Of a stretch of DNA of 64,000 nt, positions 37,341 through 47,624 are shown piece after piece. The translations under genes and the position numbers were made by a program. Below the pieces are notes generated by a model. It saw only the letters and a list, made by a program, of their open reading frames with translations, did not search any database and was not told the origin of the DNA. This DNA comes from an uncultured Candidatus Puniceispirillum sp. (GTDB lineage Bacteria > Pseudomonadota > Alphaproteobacteria > Puniceispirillales > Puniceispirillaceae), in the NCBI GenBank assembly GCA_905182545.1, contig CAJJBY010000006.1, positions 1 to 64,000 on the forward strand, read 5' to 3'. Position 1 is the first letter of the stretch. Each line of letters opens with the position of its first letter.

Positions 37341-38219
37341 AGCAATCCCCCATTTCTAATTCAGCCAAATCCAGACACCCCCGGCCTGTCACAGTCGGTT
37401 GAGGGGGTCAATGAAACCGGTCAGCCGGTTACCTTGCCCGTGGTGACGGAAAAACCCATCACCTTGTTTTTGAACCGGCAGGAAATTGTGACCTCAATGA
37501 CGCTTGGCGACTGGGTGCCGGAACTGGCAGTTGGCTATTTCTTGAATCAGAACATGCTCCAGCGCGATGATGAAATCACCGGCATTGATGTTGAAGATGA
37601 TCTTGGTGTGGTGATTGTGCGCACCGCGCGAGAGACCGATTTTGAAGCCAAGATGAAACGGAAAATCCGGACTAGCGGCTGTGCTGAAGGCACCGCCTAT
37701 GGCGATATGATGGAACGGTTTGACGATATCGAGCTTGATAAGGATGCCCGTTTCAATGCCAGTTGGCTGATCGAACTGTCAAAGGCAATCAATACCACGC
37801 CAAGCCTTTATTTAAGTGCTGGTGCCATTCATGGCTGTGTGCTGTGTCAGAAAAACCGGCCGCTTGTCTATATGGAAGATATCGGGCGGCATAATGCGGT
37901 TGATAAAATCGCTGGCTGGATGTTTTTGAATAACGCATCACCGCATGACAAGGTGTTTTATACGACCGGACGGCTGACCACGGAAATGGTGATCAAAACC
38001 GTGCAAATGCAGATTCCGGTTTTGGTGTCGCGCTCTGGCTTTACCGCCGCGGCGGTCGATCTGGCGCGGCAGGCGGGATTGACGCTGATCGGCCGCGCAA
38101 AGGGTAAAAGATTCATCGCTTTATCGGGCATTGAACGGATCATTTTTGATAGCGGCGATGCGGCTGATGTGGCCGACAGCCCATCACGTCAACGCGCCGC
38201 CCAGCAGGATGAACGCTAA
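37341..38219 (+). CDS. fdhD: Formate dehydrogenase accessory sulfurtransferase FdhD
   Basis: About 292 residues from MSNPPFLIQ; a farther in-frame start at 37260 has no ribosome site. FdhD passes sulfur to the molybdenum cofactor of formate dehydrogenases. The active-site cysteines are in IHGCVLCQKNRP, and the conserved MEDIGRHNAVDKIAGW and YTTGRLTTEMV blocks follow. mobA overlaps its stop (TAATG), giving a molybdenum-cofactor pair. No formate dehydrogenase is in the window, but a molybdenum hydroxylase lies at 61.2 kb. Confidence 0.93.
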   Translation, partial: SNPPFLIQPNPDTPGLSQSVEGVNETGQPVTLPVVTEKPITLFLNRQEIVTSMTLGDWVPELAVGYFLNQNMLQRDDEITGIDVEDDLGVVIVRTARETDFEAKMKRKIRTSGCAEGTAYGDMMERFDDIELDKDARFNASWLIELSKAINTTPSLYLSAGAIHGCVLCQKNRPLVYMEDIGRHNAVDKIAGWMFLNNASPHDKVFYTTGRLTTEMVIKTVQMQIPVLVSRSGFTAAAVDLARQAGLTLIGRAKGKRFIALSGIERIIFDSGDAADVADSPSRQRAAQQDER

Positions 38220-38839
38220 TGACCCAAAAATCAGCAATTACATTGCTTGCCGGTGGGCAGGCGCGGCGCATGGGTGGCGGCGATAAAAACCTGATTGAGT
38301 TGGCCGGTAAACCAGTTTTGCGCCATGTTCTTGATCGTGTTGATTTTGCCAACCGGCTGATCATGCTGAATGCCAATGGTGATCCGGCTCGCTATGCCGA
38401 TTTTGGCCTGCCGGTTTGCGCTGATGTGATTGACGGTTACGCAGGGCCGTTGGCGGGCATTCTGACCGGCCTTGAATGGGTTGCGGCAAATCAGGCTGAT
38501 TGCACCCATATGGTCAGCCTTGCCACCGATGCGCCCTTTTTGCCAATTGATTTGATTGCACGGCTTGAAGCGGGGCTTGATGATGGTGCTGATATCGCCC
38601 AAGCCATGTCATATACGCGCCGCCATCCGGTATTTGCCATCTGGCCGGTGGCGCTGGCTGGCGCCCTTCGCAAGGCGGTGATTGATGACGGATTACGTAA
38701 AATTGATGATTTTACCGCGCGCTATCATTGCGTGACGGTTGAATTTGCGGGAACACCCGATCCCTTTATGAATTTAAACCGGCCTGATGATTTTAGTCTG
38801 GCGATTGAATTTTTGGCTAAGTCATCACAAAATGGGTAA
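38219..38839 (+). CDS. mobA: Molybdenum cofactor guanylyltransferase MobA
   Basis: A 206-residue nucleotidyltransferase that attaches GMP to molybdopterin to make MGD. The GTP-binding start TLLAGGQARRMGGGDKNL is complete, followed by ADVIDGYAGPLAGILTGLEW and the metal-site HMVSLATDAPFLP. It overlaps fdhD by four bases, a translational-coupling arrangement. Confidence 0.93.
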   Translation: MTQKSAITLLAGGQARRMGGGDKNLIELAGKPVLRHVLDRVDFANRLIMLNANGDPARYADFGLPVCADVIDGYAGPLAGILTGLEWVAANQADCTHMVSLATDAPFLPIDLIARLEAGLDDGADIAQAMSYTRRHPVFAIWPVALAGALRKAVIDDGLRKIDDFTARYHCVTVEFAGTPDPFMNLNRPDDFSLAIEFLAKSSQNG

Positions 38840-38933
38840 CCCATCATCAAACTGACGCTGATCTGGCTTTTCGTCTCAAAACCGGTTATTACACTGCTGT
38901 TCGACCTGTCAGGGCAAGAGGAGCCGCACGCGC

Positions 38934-39875
38934 ATGACCAATCAGGTAATTGCATCGGCAAAGACATTATTTTCTGCTTATCGCGAAGCCTTGATAGGGC
39001 TGGAAGCCGGTCTTGGTTCGGATTTTTCCAAAACCGTTGATTTAATGAAGACCAGCTCCGGCCATGTTGTTGTTTGCGGCATGGGTAAATCGGGCATTAT
39101 TGGCCGTAAAATTTCAGCAACATTGGCATCAACAGGAACACCATCACTGTTTTTGCATCCGGCCGAGGCCATTCATGGCGATCTTGGCATGGTGCGCCGC
39201 GGCGATATTGTGCTGTTGATATCCTATTCAGGCAGCACCGAAGAAATTGTCCGGCTGTTGCCTGCTTTCAAAAGGCTGGATGCGCAGTTGATTGCAATGA
39301 CCGGTAATCCATCAAGCATCATTGCAACAAGCGCCAAAATCAGCCTCGATATCTCGGTTGATCGCGAAGCTTGTCCGTTAAATCTGGCGCCAACAACATC
39401 AAGTCTGAATTCGCTTGTTCTTGGTGATGCCATTGCTGTTGCCCTGATGGAGGCGCGCGGCTTTCAAGAAAGCGACTTTGCCAACACCCATCCAGGCGGT
39501 GCGCTTGGTCGCCGGTTATTGACGCGTGTTCGTGATAAAATGCGATCCCAGAACCTGCCTTTTGTTGATGCAACGGCCTCGGTTCAAGATGCGCTGTTGG
39601 TGATGACTGAAGGCCGTCTTGGGCTTGCATTGGTTGGCAGCCGTGACAAATTATCCGGCGTGATTACCGATGGTGATTTGCGCCGCTTGTTGGTTAATGG
39701 CGCCGATTTGAAAAGCACCAAGGTTTGTGATGTTGCCAGTCCAGTGCCCTTAACCATTGGCCCTGACGCGATGATGGGAACGGCTGAAGCCAAAATGCTG
39801 GAATCGAGGGTGCAATGTCTTGTGGTGATTGCCGAAACTGGCCATGTTGATGGTGTGATCCAGATTTATGAATAG
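38934..39875 (+). CDS. kdsD: Arabinose-5-phosphate isomerase (KdsD/KpsF family)
   Basis: A 313-residue SIS-domain isomerase with two C-terminal CBS domains. It turns ribulose 5-phosphate into arabinose 5-phosphate for Kdo and thus lipopolysaccharide. The sugar-phosphate site is VVCGMGKSGIIGRKISATLA and the LISYSGSTEEIV loop; PTTSSLNSLVLGDAIAVALME follows, and NTHPGGALGRRLL bridges to the CBS pair (residues about 210-310). Confidence 0.92.
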   Translation: MTNQVIASAKTLFSAYREALIGLEAGLGSDFSKTVDLMKTSSGHVVVCGMGKSGIIGRKISATLASTGTPSLFLHPAEAIHGDLGMVRRGDIVLLISYSGSTEEIVRLLPAFKRLDAQLIAMTGNPSSIIATSAKISLDISVDREACPLNLAPTTSSLNSLVLGDAIAVALMEARGFQESDFANTHPGGALGRRLLTRVRDKMRSQNLPFVDATASVQDALLVMTEGRLGLALVGSRDKLSGVITDGDLRRLLVNGADLKSTKVCDVASPVPLTIGPDAMMGTAEAKMLESRVQCLVVIAETGHVDGVIQIYE

Positions 39876-39962
39876 GCATATAGGCCGGTTTTCACGGTGA
39901 TATCATCCGGTTTTAATCCAATTTTCCTTTACAAGCCTTGTGTTTTTGGGCGGATAAATATT

Positions 39963-41060
39963 ATGAAGCTCGACGCCTTTGACTATAGCCTTCCTGCTGA
40001 AAAAATTGCCACAAAACCGGCTGATCCACGCGAATCTGCCCGTTTGCTCGACCTGTCGGGTGATGACATTGCCGACCGCCATATTGGCGATATGCCAGCA
40101 TTGCTTCGTGCGGATGATGTTTTGATTGTCAATAATACCCAAGTCATCCCCGCCCGACTTGAAGGGCGGCGCGGGCAGGCGAAAATCAGCGTGACGCTCC
40201 ATAAACGTGAATCGGATCATATTTGGCGCGTCTTTGCCAAACCGGCCAAGAAATGCCGCATTGATGATGTGATCATTTTTGCCAATGATTTTGCCGCAAC
40301 GGTGCTTGGTCGCGGCGAGGGCGGCGATGTCGAGCTTAGCTTTATCAATCCGGCAAATGCGGCTTGTTTGACCCGGCTTGAACTTGACGCCTGTCTTGAT
40401 CGTTATGGCAGCATGCCTTTGCCGCCCTATATCGCCCGCCCAGCTGGCGCCGAACCAGCCGACCGGCAGGATTACCAAACCATGTTTGCACGCCATCGCG
40501 GTGCGGTGGCGGCGCCAACAGCCGGATTGCATTTCACCGATAATCTGGCCAAAGCCATTTCCGCCACCGGCGCACGCATTCTGCCAGTCACGCTTCATGT
40601 TGGCGCGGGCACTTTCCTGCCGGTGACAGCCGATGATATCAAAGATCACAAGATGCATAGCGAATGGGGCCAGATCAGCGCCGAAACCGCAACCGCCATT
40701 GCCGAGGCGCGTGCCAAAGGCGGGCGGGTCATTGCCGTTGGCACAACCAGCCTGCGGATTCTTGAGGCCTGTTACCAGCAACATGGTGCGGTGATCGAAT
40801 TTGCCGGTGAAACCGATATTTTCATCACACCCGGATATGAATTTGGCGTCATTGACGCATTATTGACGAATTTTCACCTGCCAAAATCAACCTTGCTGAT
40901 GCTTGTCAGCGCCTTTGCTGGCATGCAGAAAATTGCTATGGCTTACCGCCACGCCATTGCCAATGATTACCGCTTTTTCTCTTATGGCGATGCCTGTTTT
41001 ATGACACGCAACCCATCTCCTGATATCATTGCCAGCATCGCGGCCATCGCTGATCAATAA
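39963..41060 (+). CDS. queA: tRNA preQ1(34) S-adenosylmethionine ribosyltransferase-isomerase QueA
   Basis: A 365-residue enzyme that builds epoxyqueuosine on tRNA from preQ1 and [23 protein letters not shown] is the typical start, which rejects the longer frame from 39897. Core blocks are [41 protein letters not shown] and [27 protein letters not shown] (read in two parts). First of the queA-tgt-queG operon. Confidence 0.96.
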   Translation: MKLDAFDYSLPAEKIATKPADPRESARLLDLSGDDIADRHIGDMPALLRADDVLIVNNTQVIPARLEGRRGQAKISVTLHKRESDHIWRVFAKPAKKCRIDDVIIFANDFAATVLGRGEGGDVELSFINPANAACLTRLELDACLDRYGSMPLPPYIARPAGAEPADRQDYQTMFARHRGAVAAPTAGLHFTDNLAKAISATGARILPVTLHVGAGTFLPVTADDIKDHKMHSEWGQISAETATAIAEARAKGGRVIAVGTTSLRILEACYQQHGAVIEFAGETDIFITPGYEFGVIDALLTNFHLPKSTLLMLVSAFAGMQKIAMAYRHAIANDYRFFSYGDACFMTRNPSPDIIASIAAIADQ

Positions 41061-41103
41061 TGGCCAGCCCCTGCTGCTTTCAAACCAATCAACGGATTTT
41101 GCC

Positions 41104-42243
41104 ATGTCTCGACAAACTGAAAAATTTGGGTTTACGCTAAAAGCCACTGATGGCATGGCGCGTCGGGGTCGTTTGACCACCGCATGGGGCGCGGTTGAAA
41201 CGCCGGTTTTTATGCCGGTTGGCACCGCCGCCACGGTAAAGGGCATGATGCCGGATTCGGTGAAATCAACTGGTGCCAGCATCATTCTGGCAAATACCTA
41301 TCATCTTATGCTTCGCCCCGGAGCCGAACGTGTTGCTCGGCTTGGCGGGGTTCGCAAAATGATGGGATGGGACGGCCCGCTATTAACGGACTCAGGTGGG
41401 TTTCAGGTGATGTCGCTTGGCCCGCTTCGCAAGCTTGATGAAGATGGGGTGACTTTCAAATCGCATCTTGATGGCAGCAAGCACCGGCTTACACCAGAAC
41501 GATCTACCGAGATCCAGCATCTTCTTGATGCGACCATCACAATGGCCTTTGATGAATGTACGCCATTTCCTGCAACCAAGCCGATTGCCGCTGAGTCAAT
41601 GGCATTGTCGATGCGATGGGCCAAACGGTCACGCAGCGCGTTTCAGGCGCGAACCGGTTATGGCCAGTTTGGCATTGTCCAAGGGTCGGTATTTCCTGAT
41701 TTGCGGGCTGAATCTGTTGCCGCGCTTGAAGAAATTGATTTCGAAGGCTATGCCGTTGGCGGTCTTGCCGTTGGCGAGGGTCAGCAAGCGATGTTTGAGA
41801 CGCTTGAGGTCACAACGCCATTGATGCGTCAGGACAAGCCGCGCTATCTGATGGGGGTTGGCAAGCCATCTGATCTTGTTGGCGGGGTGGCACGCGGTAT
41901 TGATATGTTTGATTGCGTTTTGCCAACAAGGTCAGGGCGAACTGGACAGGGATTTACCCGCCGCGGGCCGGTGAATTTGAAAAATGCCCGCCATGCCGAT
42001 GACCCGCGCCCACTTGATGAGGCTTGTGGCTGTCCGGCCTGTTCGCACTATAGCCGTGCCTATCTTCACCATCTGTTCAAGGCGGAAGAAGTTTTGTCAC
42101 TGATGCTGCTTAGCTGGCACAATCTTCACTATTATCAAGATTTGATGACCGATATGCGGCTTGCGATCGAAGCTGGCACTTTTGCCGATTATGAAGCCAA
42201 TTTTCACGCGATGCAGGCAATGGGAGATATCGAACCATTGTGA
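41104..42243 (+). CDS. tgt: tRNA-guanine transglycosylase
   Basis: About 379 residues from [10 protein letters not shown]. It swaps guanine 34 for preQ1 in tRNAs with GUN anticodons. Catalytic and binding parts are [44 protein letters not shown] with the nucleophilic Asp, and the zinc site [18 protein letters not shown]. Its TGA overlaps the GTG start of queG. Confidence 0.96.
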   Translation: MSRQTEKFGFTLKATDGMARRGRLTTAWGAVETPVFMPVGTAATVKGMMPDSVKSTGASIILANTYHLMLRPGAERVARLGGVRKMMGWDGPLLTDSGGFQVMSLGPLRKLDEDGVTFKSHLDGSKHRLTPERSTEIQHLLDATITMAFDECTPFPATKPIAAESMALSMRWAKRSRSAFQARTGYGQFGIVQGSVFPDLRAESVAALEEIDFEGYAVGGLAVGEGQQAMFETLEVTTPLMRQDKPRYLMGVGKPSDLVGGVARGIDMFDCVLPTRSGRTGQGFTRRGPVNLKNARHADDPRPLDEACGCPACSHYSRAYLHHLFKAEEVLSLMLLSWHNLHYYQDLMTDMRLAIEAGTFADYEANFHAMQAMGDIEPL

Positions 42244-43387
42244 GCAAGACAATTCAGCACCCAAAGCCAAATGCCCATAAAGACCCGCGCGGCTGGTTGA
42301 TCGAGGCCGCCGCTCATGAGGGGTTTTTGTTGGCTGGTATTGGGCCGGCAGACATTGAGCCGGTAAACAGGGCAGGGCTGGTGGCGTTTCTGGATGATGC
42401 ATTTGAAGGCGATATGGGCTGGCTTCGCGATACGGCGGCAAAACGTCAACAGCCGCAGGCGATGTGGCCAGACGCAAAAACAGCCATTGTGCTTGGGATG
42501 AATTACGGCCCTGATCATGATCCGATGGATAATCTGGCGGCAAAGTCAGCAGGCAATATTTCGGTTTATGCGCGCGGGCGTGATTATCACGATCTGGTCA
42601 AGGGAAAGCTAAAACAGCTGGCAGGCCAATTTGCCGCGCAGACTGGCCATGCGGTAAAAGTGTTTGTTGATACGGCACCCCTGATGGAAAAGCCATTGGC
42701 GCAAACCGCAGGCATTGGCTGGCAGGGCAAACATACAAATCTTGTCTCGCGCAAGGCTGGATCATGGCTGTTTTTAGGGGTGATCCTGACCGATGCTATT
42801 TTGCCTTATGACGCGCCTGAAACTGATCGTTGCGGTGGTTGTCGTCAATGTCTTGATATTTGCCCAACCAATGCGTTTCCGCGCCTTACCGGCTGGATGC
42901 GCGGCGTTGTATTTCCTATCTGACAATTGAGCATAAGGGGGTGATTGACCGCAGCTTTCGTCACGCTATCGGCAATCGCATTTTTGGCTGTGATGATTGT
43001 TTGGCAATCTGCCCTTGGAATAAATTCGCCAGCCTTGCCAAAGAGCAAAAACTAGCCGCCAAGGCCGGAACTGATTTGCCGCCACTTGCTGATTTGCTGA
43101 AACTTGATGATTCTGGTTTTCGCCATTTTTTTGCGGGAACGCCGGTGCGCCGCGCAGGCTATGAACGGTTTTTGCGAAATGTGCTTATTGCGGCTGGCAA
43201 TAGCGACGATGCCGATTTGATGCCCTTGGTTACGCCGTTTCTGGATCATTCGTCTGCTTTGCTGCGGGCGATGGCCATTTGGGCGCTTCGCCAGCTTGCC
43301 GATGATGATATCTGGCAAGGGTTGCGCGAGGCTTATTTGCCCGATGAACGCGATCAATCAGTGCGCCGCGAGTGGCAAGATAACTAG
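42240..43387 (+). CDS. queG: Epoxyqueuosine reductase QueG (one frameshift)
   Basis: About 381 residues once one missing base at about 42882 is restored (TNAFP followed by [20 protein letters not shown]). QueG is a cobalamin-dependent 2x[4Fe-4S] enzyme that finishes queuosine. The two cluster motifs are [16 protein letters not shown] and [13 protein letters not shown], and the C-terminal part has HEAT-like helices. It starts with GTG inside the end of tgt. The break falls in a C/G run, as sequencing errors do. Confidence 0.88.
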
Positions 43388-43423
43388 CCCCATTCTGCGC
43401 ATCACCCAATGATTTTCCAAAAA

Positions 43424-43452
43424 AACAGCGGCTTTGGGGAGAAGCCGCTGTT
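43424..43452. terminator. Bidirectional terminator between queG and amtB
   Basis: Perfect 11-bp stem AACAGCGGCTT with its complement around TGGGGAG. On the minus strand it is followed by a run of seven T, so it is a strong terminator for amtB; on the plus strand only TTT follows. Confidence 0.85.
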
Positions 43453-43475
43453 TAACTGTTTGATTTTGATGCTGA

Positions 43476-44780
43476 CTAGCCGTTGTGATAGCCGCGCTCG
43501 CCATGCTGGCTGAGATCAAGCCCCTCGATCTCGTCCTGCTGATCAACACGAAGCCCAATCACCGCGCCAATGACTTTCAAAATCACATAGCTGCCAATGC
43601 CTGTCCAAAGAACCGTAATGGCAACAGACGACAATTGAACCATAAACTGGCTTCCGGCCGTTACGCCATCCGCAAGCCCAAGCCCGCCAAAGGCTGGCAG
43701 TGCCAGATAGGCAACAAGCAAGCTGCCAAGAATGCCGCCAACACCGTGAACGGCAAACACATCCAGTGAGTCATCAATCTTTAACCGCACCCGGATCAGA
43801 TCAACGGCAACATAACAGGCAACGCCGCCAGCAAGGCCAAGGATCAGACCGCCAGGAACGCCGATAAAGCCCGATGCCGGCGTTACGGTTGCCAAACCTG
43901 CAACCATACCGGTTACGATGCCAACAAGCGATGGCCGGCCAAACCGGAACCATTCAATAAACATCCAGACAAGTGAAGCTGTTGCCGCGGCGATATGCGT
44001 TACCAAAAGCGCCATGCCTGCGCTGTTGCCAGCGCCCAAAGCCGAACCACCATTAAAGCCAAACCAGCCGATCCACAGCATGCTGGCACCAATCATTGTC
44101 AGAACCGGGCTATGCGGTGGCTGGACTGAGGTTGGAAAGCCGCGACGTTTGCCAACAACAAGCGCACAGACCAGCGCGGCCGTGCCGGCGGTTGCGTGAA
44201 CAACAATGCCGCCAGCAAAATCAAGAACACCCCACTCGGCCATGATGCCGCCGCCCCAGACCCAATGCGTGACCGGTGCATAGACAACCAAAAGCCAGAT
44301 TGCCGAAAACATCAGCAACGCGGCAAATTTCATCCGCTCAACATAAGCACCAATAATCAGCGCCGGGGTGATGATCGCAAAGGTCATCTGGAAGGCTGCA
44401 AAGACCGACTCAGGGATCGTGCCGCTCGCCGAATCGAGTGTGATGTTGCTCATAAAGCTATTGGCAAGATCGCCAACCCATGCACCATCACCTGAAAAGG
44501 CAAGCGAGTAACCGGCAACTACCCATAAAATTGACATCAGTGCCGCGATGGCAAAATGATGCATCAGAACCGAAACGATGTTTTTAGACTGTACAAGGCC
44601 AGCATAGAAAAGCGCCAATCCGGGTAAGGTCATCAACAGAACCAGCGCGGTTGCTGTCAATATCCATGCGGTGTCGCCGCTGTCAATGGCGCTGTCGGCC
44701 GCAAAGACAGGACTGGCAACAAGGCTGGCGGCAATAAGGCCGGTGCCAAGCCGTTTGATTGCCGAAAAAGGAAACTGCAT
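43476..44780 (-). CDS. amtB: Ammonium transporter AmtB
   Basis: About 434 residues from MQFPFSAIKR, with a signal-like leader ending SPVFA-ADS and eleven membrane helices. The pore twin histidines fall in VHATAGTAALV and AVHGVGGILGS, and the entry region is LPGLALFYAGLVQSKN. It imports ammonium. Most alphaproteobacteria encode the PII protein GlnK beside amtB; no glnK is present within 4 kb here. An inverted repeat lies in its leader. Confidence 0.94.
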   Translation of the reverse strand: MQFPFSAIKRLGTGLIAASLVASPVFAADSAIDSGDTAWILTATALVLLMTLPGLALFYAGLVQSKNIVSVLMHHFAIAALMSILWVVAGYSLAFSGDGAWVGDLANSFMSNITLDSASGTIPESVFAAFQMTFAIITPALIIGAYVERMKFAALLMFSAIWLLVVYAPVTHWVWGGGIMAEWGVLDFAGGIVVHATAGTAALVCALVVGKRRGFPTSVQPPHSPVLTMIGASMLWIGWFGFNGGSALGAGNSAGMALLVTHIAAATASLVWMFIEWFRFGRPSLVGIVTGMVAGLATVTPASGFIGVPGGLILGLAGGVACYVAVDLIRVRLKIDDSLDVFAVHGVGGILGSLLVAYLALPAFGGLGLADGVTAGSQFMVQLSSVAITVLWTGIGSYVILKVIGAVIGLRVDQQDEIEGLDLSQHGERGYHNG

Positions 44781-44804
44781 CACTGGTACTCCACAATTTT
44801 GGGG

Positions 44805-44827
44805 CATGCGCCAGATTTTGGCGCATG
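44805..44827. promoter_or_regulatory. 9-bp inverted repeat in the amtB leader
   Basis: CATGCGCCA-GATTT-TGGCGCATG, 25 to 47 bases upstream of the amtB start. It may be an operator or an mRNA hairpin. It is not the TGGCAC-N5-TTGC pattern of a sigma-54 promoter: a TGGCAC is present farther upstream on the minus strand, but no matching -12 element follows. Confidence 0.5.
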
Positions 44828-45110
44828 ATTACAGACGTAGTCTGGTCATCAGCGGTGCCAAATCAAGAAAAATGCCGTTAATTTAATCAATGATCGCTAT
44901 TTTGGTAAAATTTAAGGCAAGATTTGCTATTAATGCCTAAAAATTAATCAAATATTCACATATAATAGCGTCAAAGCGGCGGTAAATATTGCTGGAATTG
45001 GCGTGTGAACAGGGTTGCAAGCCTGGGCATTTTCCCCCTAGGCTTGGCGTAGCAAAGGTAAAAGCCGGTGATGATCATCGGCACTGAATGGCGATGAGGG
45101 GAGATAGATC
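44828..45110. other. Divergent intergenic region, amtB and AhpD-like gene
   Basis: About 280 bases without a supported gene. The centre (44880-44990) is AT-rich and should hold promoters for both directions. Nothing more specific can be assigned. Confidence 0.4.
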
Positions 45111-45710
45111 ATGGCCCGCGTTCGTGATGTTGGCATTGATGAAGTGCCCGAAGATGCCAAACCGGTTTATCAGCGATTTGCCGATGAATATGGTCCGTTT
45201 TTAAATCAGGTGAAAATATTTGCCCATCGGCCGATTGCGCTTCGCCATCTGATGGGCATGCTTCTTGAAATGGCCGACAACCCCATTCTTGATAAGCGCC
45301 ATCTCGAAATTGCCATTGTTACCGTATCGGCAATCAATCGTTGTGATTATTGTGTTGCCCATCATGGCCCGCGTTTGTTGGATTTTGGATTGCCGCGGGC
45401 GGTTATTGACCGAATTCTGGATGAGGATTGCCCGGGTCTTGATCCGGTGGATCGCATGGTTCGCGATTATGCGGTGCAGGTGACGCGCGATCATAACCGC
45501 GTTGGTGATCGCCAGTTTGACGGGCTGCGTGCGCATTTCAGCGAAACCCAGATTGTTGAGTTGACGCTGCGCATCACTCTTTGCACCTTTTTCAATAAAT
45601 TCAATGATGTGATGATGCTTGAAATGGAGGATGAAGCCGCCATTTTTCACCATGAAACGGCAAAGCCTGCCGACCATAGGGCAGACCCATCCAAAGGGAA
45701 TGAAGTGTAG
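45111..45710 (+). CDS. Carboxymuconolactone decarboxylase/AhpD-like protein
   Basis: A 199-residue helical protein of the AhpD superfamily. The redox motif is INRCDYCVAHHG (CxxC with the downstream His, residues about 77-88), with the proton-relay Glu in RHLEIAIVTVS. Such proteins reduce peroxides or handle lactones; the length with a C-terminal helical half (IVELTLRITLCTFFNKFNDV) fits the alkylhydroperoxidase-like group. Preceded by a GGGGAGAT ribosome site. Ends two bases before the convergent tRNA. Confidence 0.8.
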   Translation: MARVRDVGIDEVPEDAKPVYQRFADEYGPFLNQVKIFAHRPIALRHLMGMLLEMADNPILDKRHLEIAIVTVSAINRCDYCVAHHGPRLLDFGLPRAVIDRILDEDCPGLDPVDRMVRDYAVQVTRDHNRVGDRQFDGLRAHFSETQIVELTLRITLCTFFNKFNDVMMLEMEDEAAIFHHETAKPADHRADPSKGNEV

Positions 45711-45711
45711 T

Positions 45712-45785
45712 TGGAGCGGCGTGCGGGAATCGAACCCGCGTCTTTAGCTTGGAAGGCTAAGGTCTTACCACTACACAAACGCCGC
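45712..45785 (-). tRNA. tRNA-Gly (anticodon TCC)
   Basis: 74 bases on the minus strand including CCA. Acceptor GCGGCGT pairs with ACGCCGC; the anticodon stem-loop is TTAGC-CTTCCAA-GCTAA with anticodon TCC, and the T arm has GGTTCGATTCC. It ends right against the AhpD-like gene. Confidence 0.97.
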
Positions 45786-46289
45786 ATACGAGCATTTTTA
45801 ACTATCTGGATAGTCACGGAATATTTCTCAAATAAACATCATTTGGCGATAATTGGGATGCTTTTTCCAACCATTTTACCACCAGATGACGGCCAGTTTG
45901 AGGGTCTCAAATATGCCTGTTACATCCGATATATGGAGCCGTGTGGTAACGGCGCCCGCTCGAGACAGTTGGTATAACATCCTTGATTCAGAATGAAAAG
46001 ACTTTGCTGTGCTGCTTTGCAATTACTTGCATGAAAAGACGCAGTGATCAGGATTTTATTTTTGAAAACCGTGACAAGTTCGCGGGTGCCGCAAGGCGGT
46101 GATGGCGATCACATGACAATCTATAACCGGCAGGGGCTAGTGGCTAGCGATGAATATCGACACAAGACCGCTTTTGCGCTGGCAGCAAGCCAAAATCCCC
46201 GCCAGATTAAATCTTGCGATACCGGCGCGACTACGCACGGTTTGCATCAGAATTTAGCTAGCGACATATTCAAGCCCGACCAAATTTTT
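45786..46289. other. Gap between tRNA-Gly and hemH
   Basis: About 500 bases without a supported gene. A frame at 46031 reads MKRRSDQDFIFENRDKFAG before a stop but is only 23 codons. A small inverted repeat (ACTATC and GATAGT) at about 45802-45817 follows the tRNA promoter side. The right part is the 3-prime flank of hemH. Confidence 0.4.
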
Positions 46290-47414
46290 TTAGCGGCGCT
46301 TTTTCGCATTTGCCTTCTTTGCGGCTGGCTTTTTTGCCGCAACTTTTTTCGCAGCCGATTTTTTCACTGTGCCTTTTTTTGGTGTGTCCACCCACCCGGC
46401 CAGATTTTCAGTGGCAATTTGCTCAATCACCTTCATGCCAGCCGGACTGTCATTCAAACAAGGAATATAGCTAAAAGTCTCGCCGCCATGTTCCAAAAAT
46501 TCTTCATGCAGTTCGATATCCAACTCGTCCAATGTTTCCAGACAATCGGCAACAAAACCGGGTGCCATGATGGCAACATGTTTCGATCCATTTTCGGCCA
46601 GCGCCACAACGCTTTTGTCGGTATAGGGCTGAAGCCAAGGTTCTGACCCAAACCGCGATTGGAAGGTCGCGTGAAAATGGGCTTTATCCCAATCAAGCTC
46701 TTCACGAAGAAGGCGCGCTGTTTTCAAACATTGGCAATGATAGGGATCACCCGCCACAAAATAGCTTTTGGGAATGCCGTGAAATGAAATCACCAGATCA
46801 TCAGGCATGCCGTTTTTCTTTACCGATTGACGAACCGAATCTGCCAAAGCCTTGATATAGACAGGGTGGTCATGCCATGGCGGCGCGGTGCGAATGGCCG
46901 GTTGCCAGCGCAGATCAAGCGCCCATTTAAACACTTCGTCATTGACCGTCGCGGTTGTTGATGCGGCATATTGCGGATAAAGTGGCATCACCAGAATCTG
47001 GCTGCATCCGCCATTTTGCAGCTTTTGCATTTGCGATTGGATTGACGGCTTGCCATAGCGCATGGCGTAATCAGTGACCAGATCATCACTTTGAAGGCTG
47101 TTAGCGACATGTTCGGCCTGAAGGCGAGTGATGCGGCGAAGCGGCGATCCATCTGGGTCGTCTTTCAGCCAGATCCGTGCATAGGCATCGCCTGATTTGC
47201 GGGGACGGATATTCAAAATAATTCCGTTCAGGATTAGCCACCACAACAGGCGCGGCACTTCAATCACGCGGCGGTCGGATAAAAACTGCTTGAGATAGCG
47301 CCGCATTGATGGGGTGTCGGTGCCATCGGGCGTGCCAAGATTGACCAAAAGCAGGCCGGTTTTACCGCGGCCAGGGAAATCAGGGTGATCGGAAGGGGTA
47401 GGGGTAATTGGCAT
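46290..47414 (-). CDS. hemH: Ferrochelatase with a lysine/alanine-rich C-terminal tail
   Basis: About 374 residues. The ferrochelatase core has GLLLVNLGTPDG, the LYPQYAASTTATVND stretch, the catalytic His in LVISFHGIPKSY and Glu in PGFVADCLETLDEL. It inserts iron into protoporphyrin IX to give haem. After the core (about residue 345) comes a tail of nearly 28 residues made of KK, AAKK and PAAKK units, as in histone H1-like and DNA-binding proteins. Ferrochelatases normally stop before this. Downstream of hemA on the same strand, 210 bases apart. Confidence 0.92.
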   Translation of the reverse strand: MPITPTPSDHPDFPGRGKTGLLLVNLGTPDGTDTPSMRRYLKQFLSDRRVIEVPRLLWWLILNGIILNIRPRKSGDAYARIWLKDDPDGSPLRRITRLQAEHVANSLQSDDLVTDYAMRYGKPSIQSQMQKLQNGGCSQILVMPLYPQYAASTTATVNDEVFKWALDLRWQPAIRTAPPWHDHPVYIKALADSVRQSVKKNGMPDDLVISFHGIPKSYFVAGDPYHCQCLKTARLLREELDWDKAHFHATFQSRFGSEPWLQPYTDKSVVALAENGSKHVAIMAPGFVADCLETLDELDIELHEEFLEHGGETFSYIPCLNDSPAGMKVIEQIATENLAGWVDTPKKGTVKKSAAKKVAAKKPAAKKANAKKRR

Positions 47415-47624
47415 AATCACGTTCCATCAACAGCCGCAAAGGCACTAAATAAGACAGAGCCCTGTTCACCGAACAGCGACCATAACATCAAAACAGGCAA
47501 GAACACCTCGATCCTGTAATGTAGGGGCTATGGGTGGCAAAATCCAGCCTTGCCAATAAGGCGCTTTGGTTTTTCCGCAAAAATTAAAGGCGGCAATGGA
47601 TGGTTTGGCCAGATTGGCTAAAAA

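Noticed and set aside
39903-40784. A 293-codon minus-strand frame.
   Set aside because: It is a shadow of queA, a strongly conserved gene on the other strand.
44860-44885. TGGCAC upstream of amtB, considered as a sigma-54 promoter.
   Set aside because: No TTGC-like -12 element follows at the required distance.
46044-46646. A 200-codon plus-strand frame opposite hemH.
   Set aside because: It lies largely antisense to a clearly real ferrochelatase; its cysteine and phenylalanine runs are the reverse of the lysine-rich tail codons.
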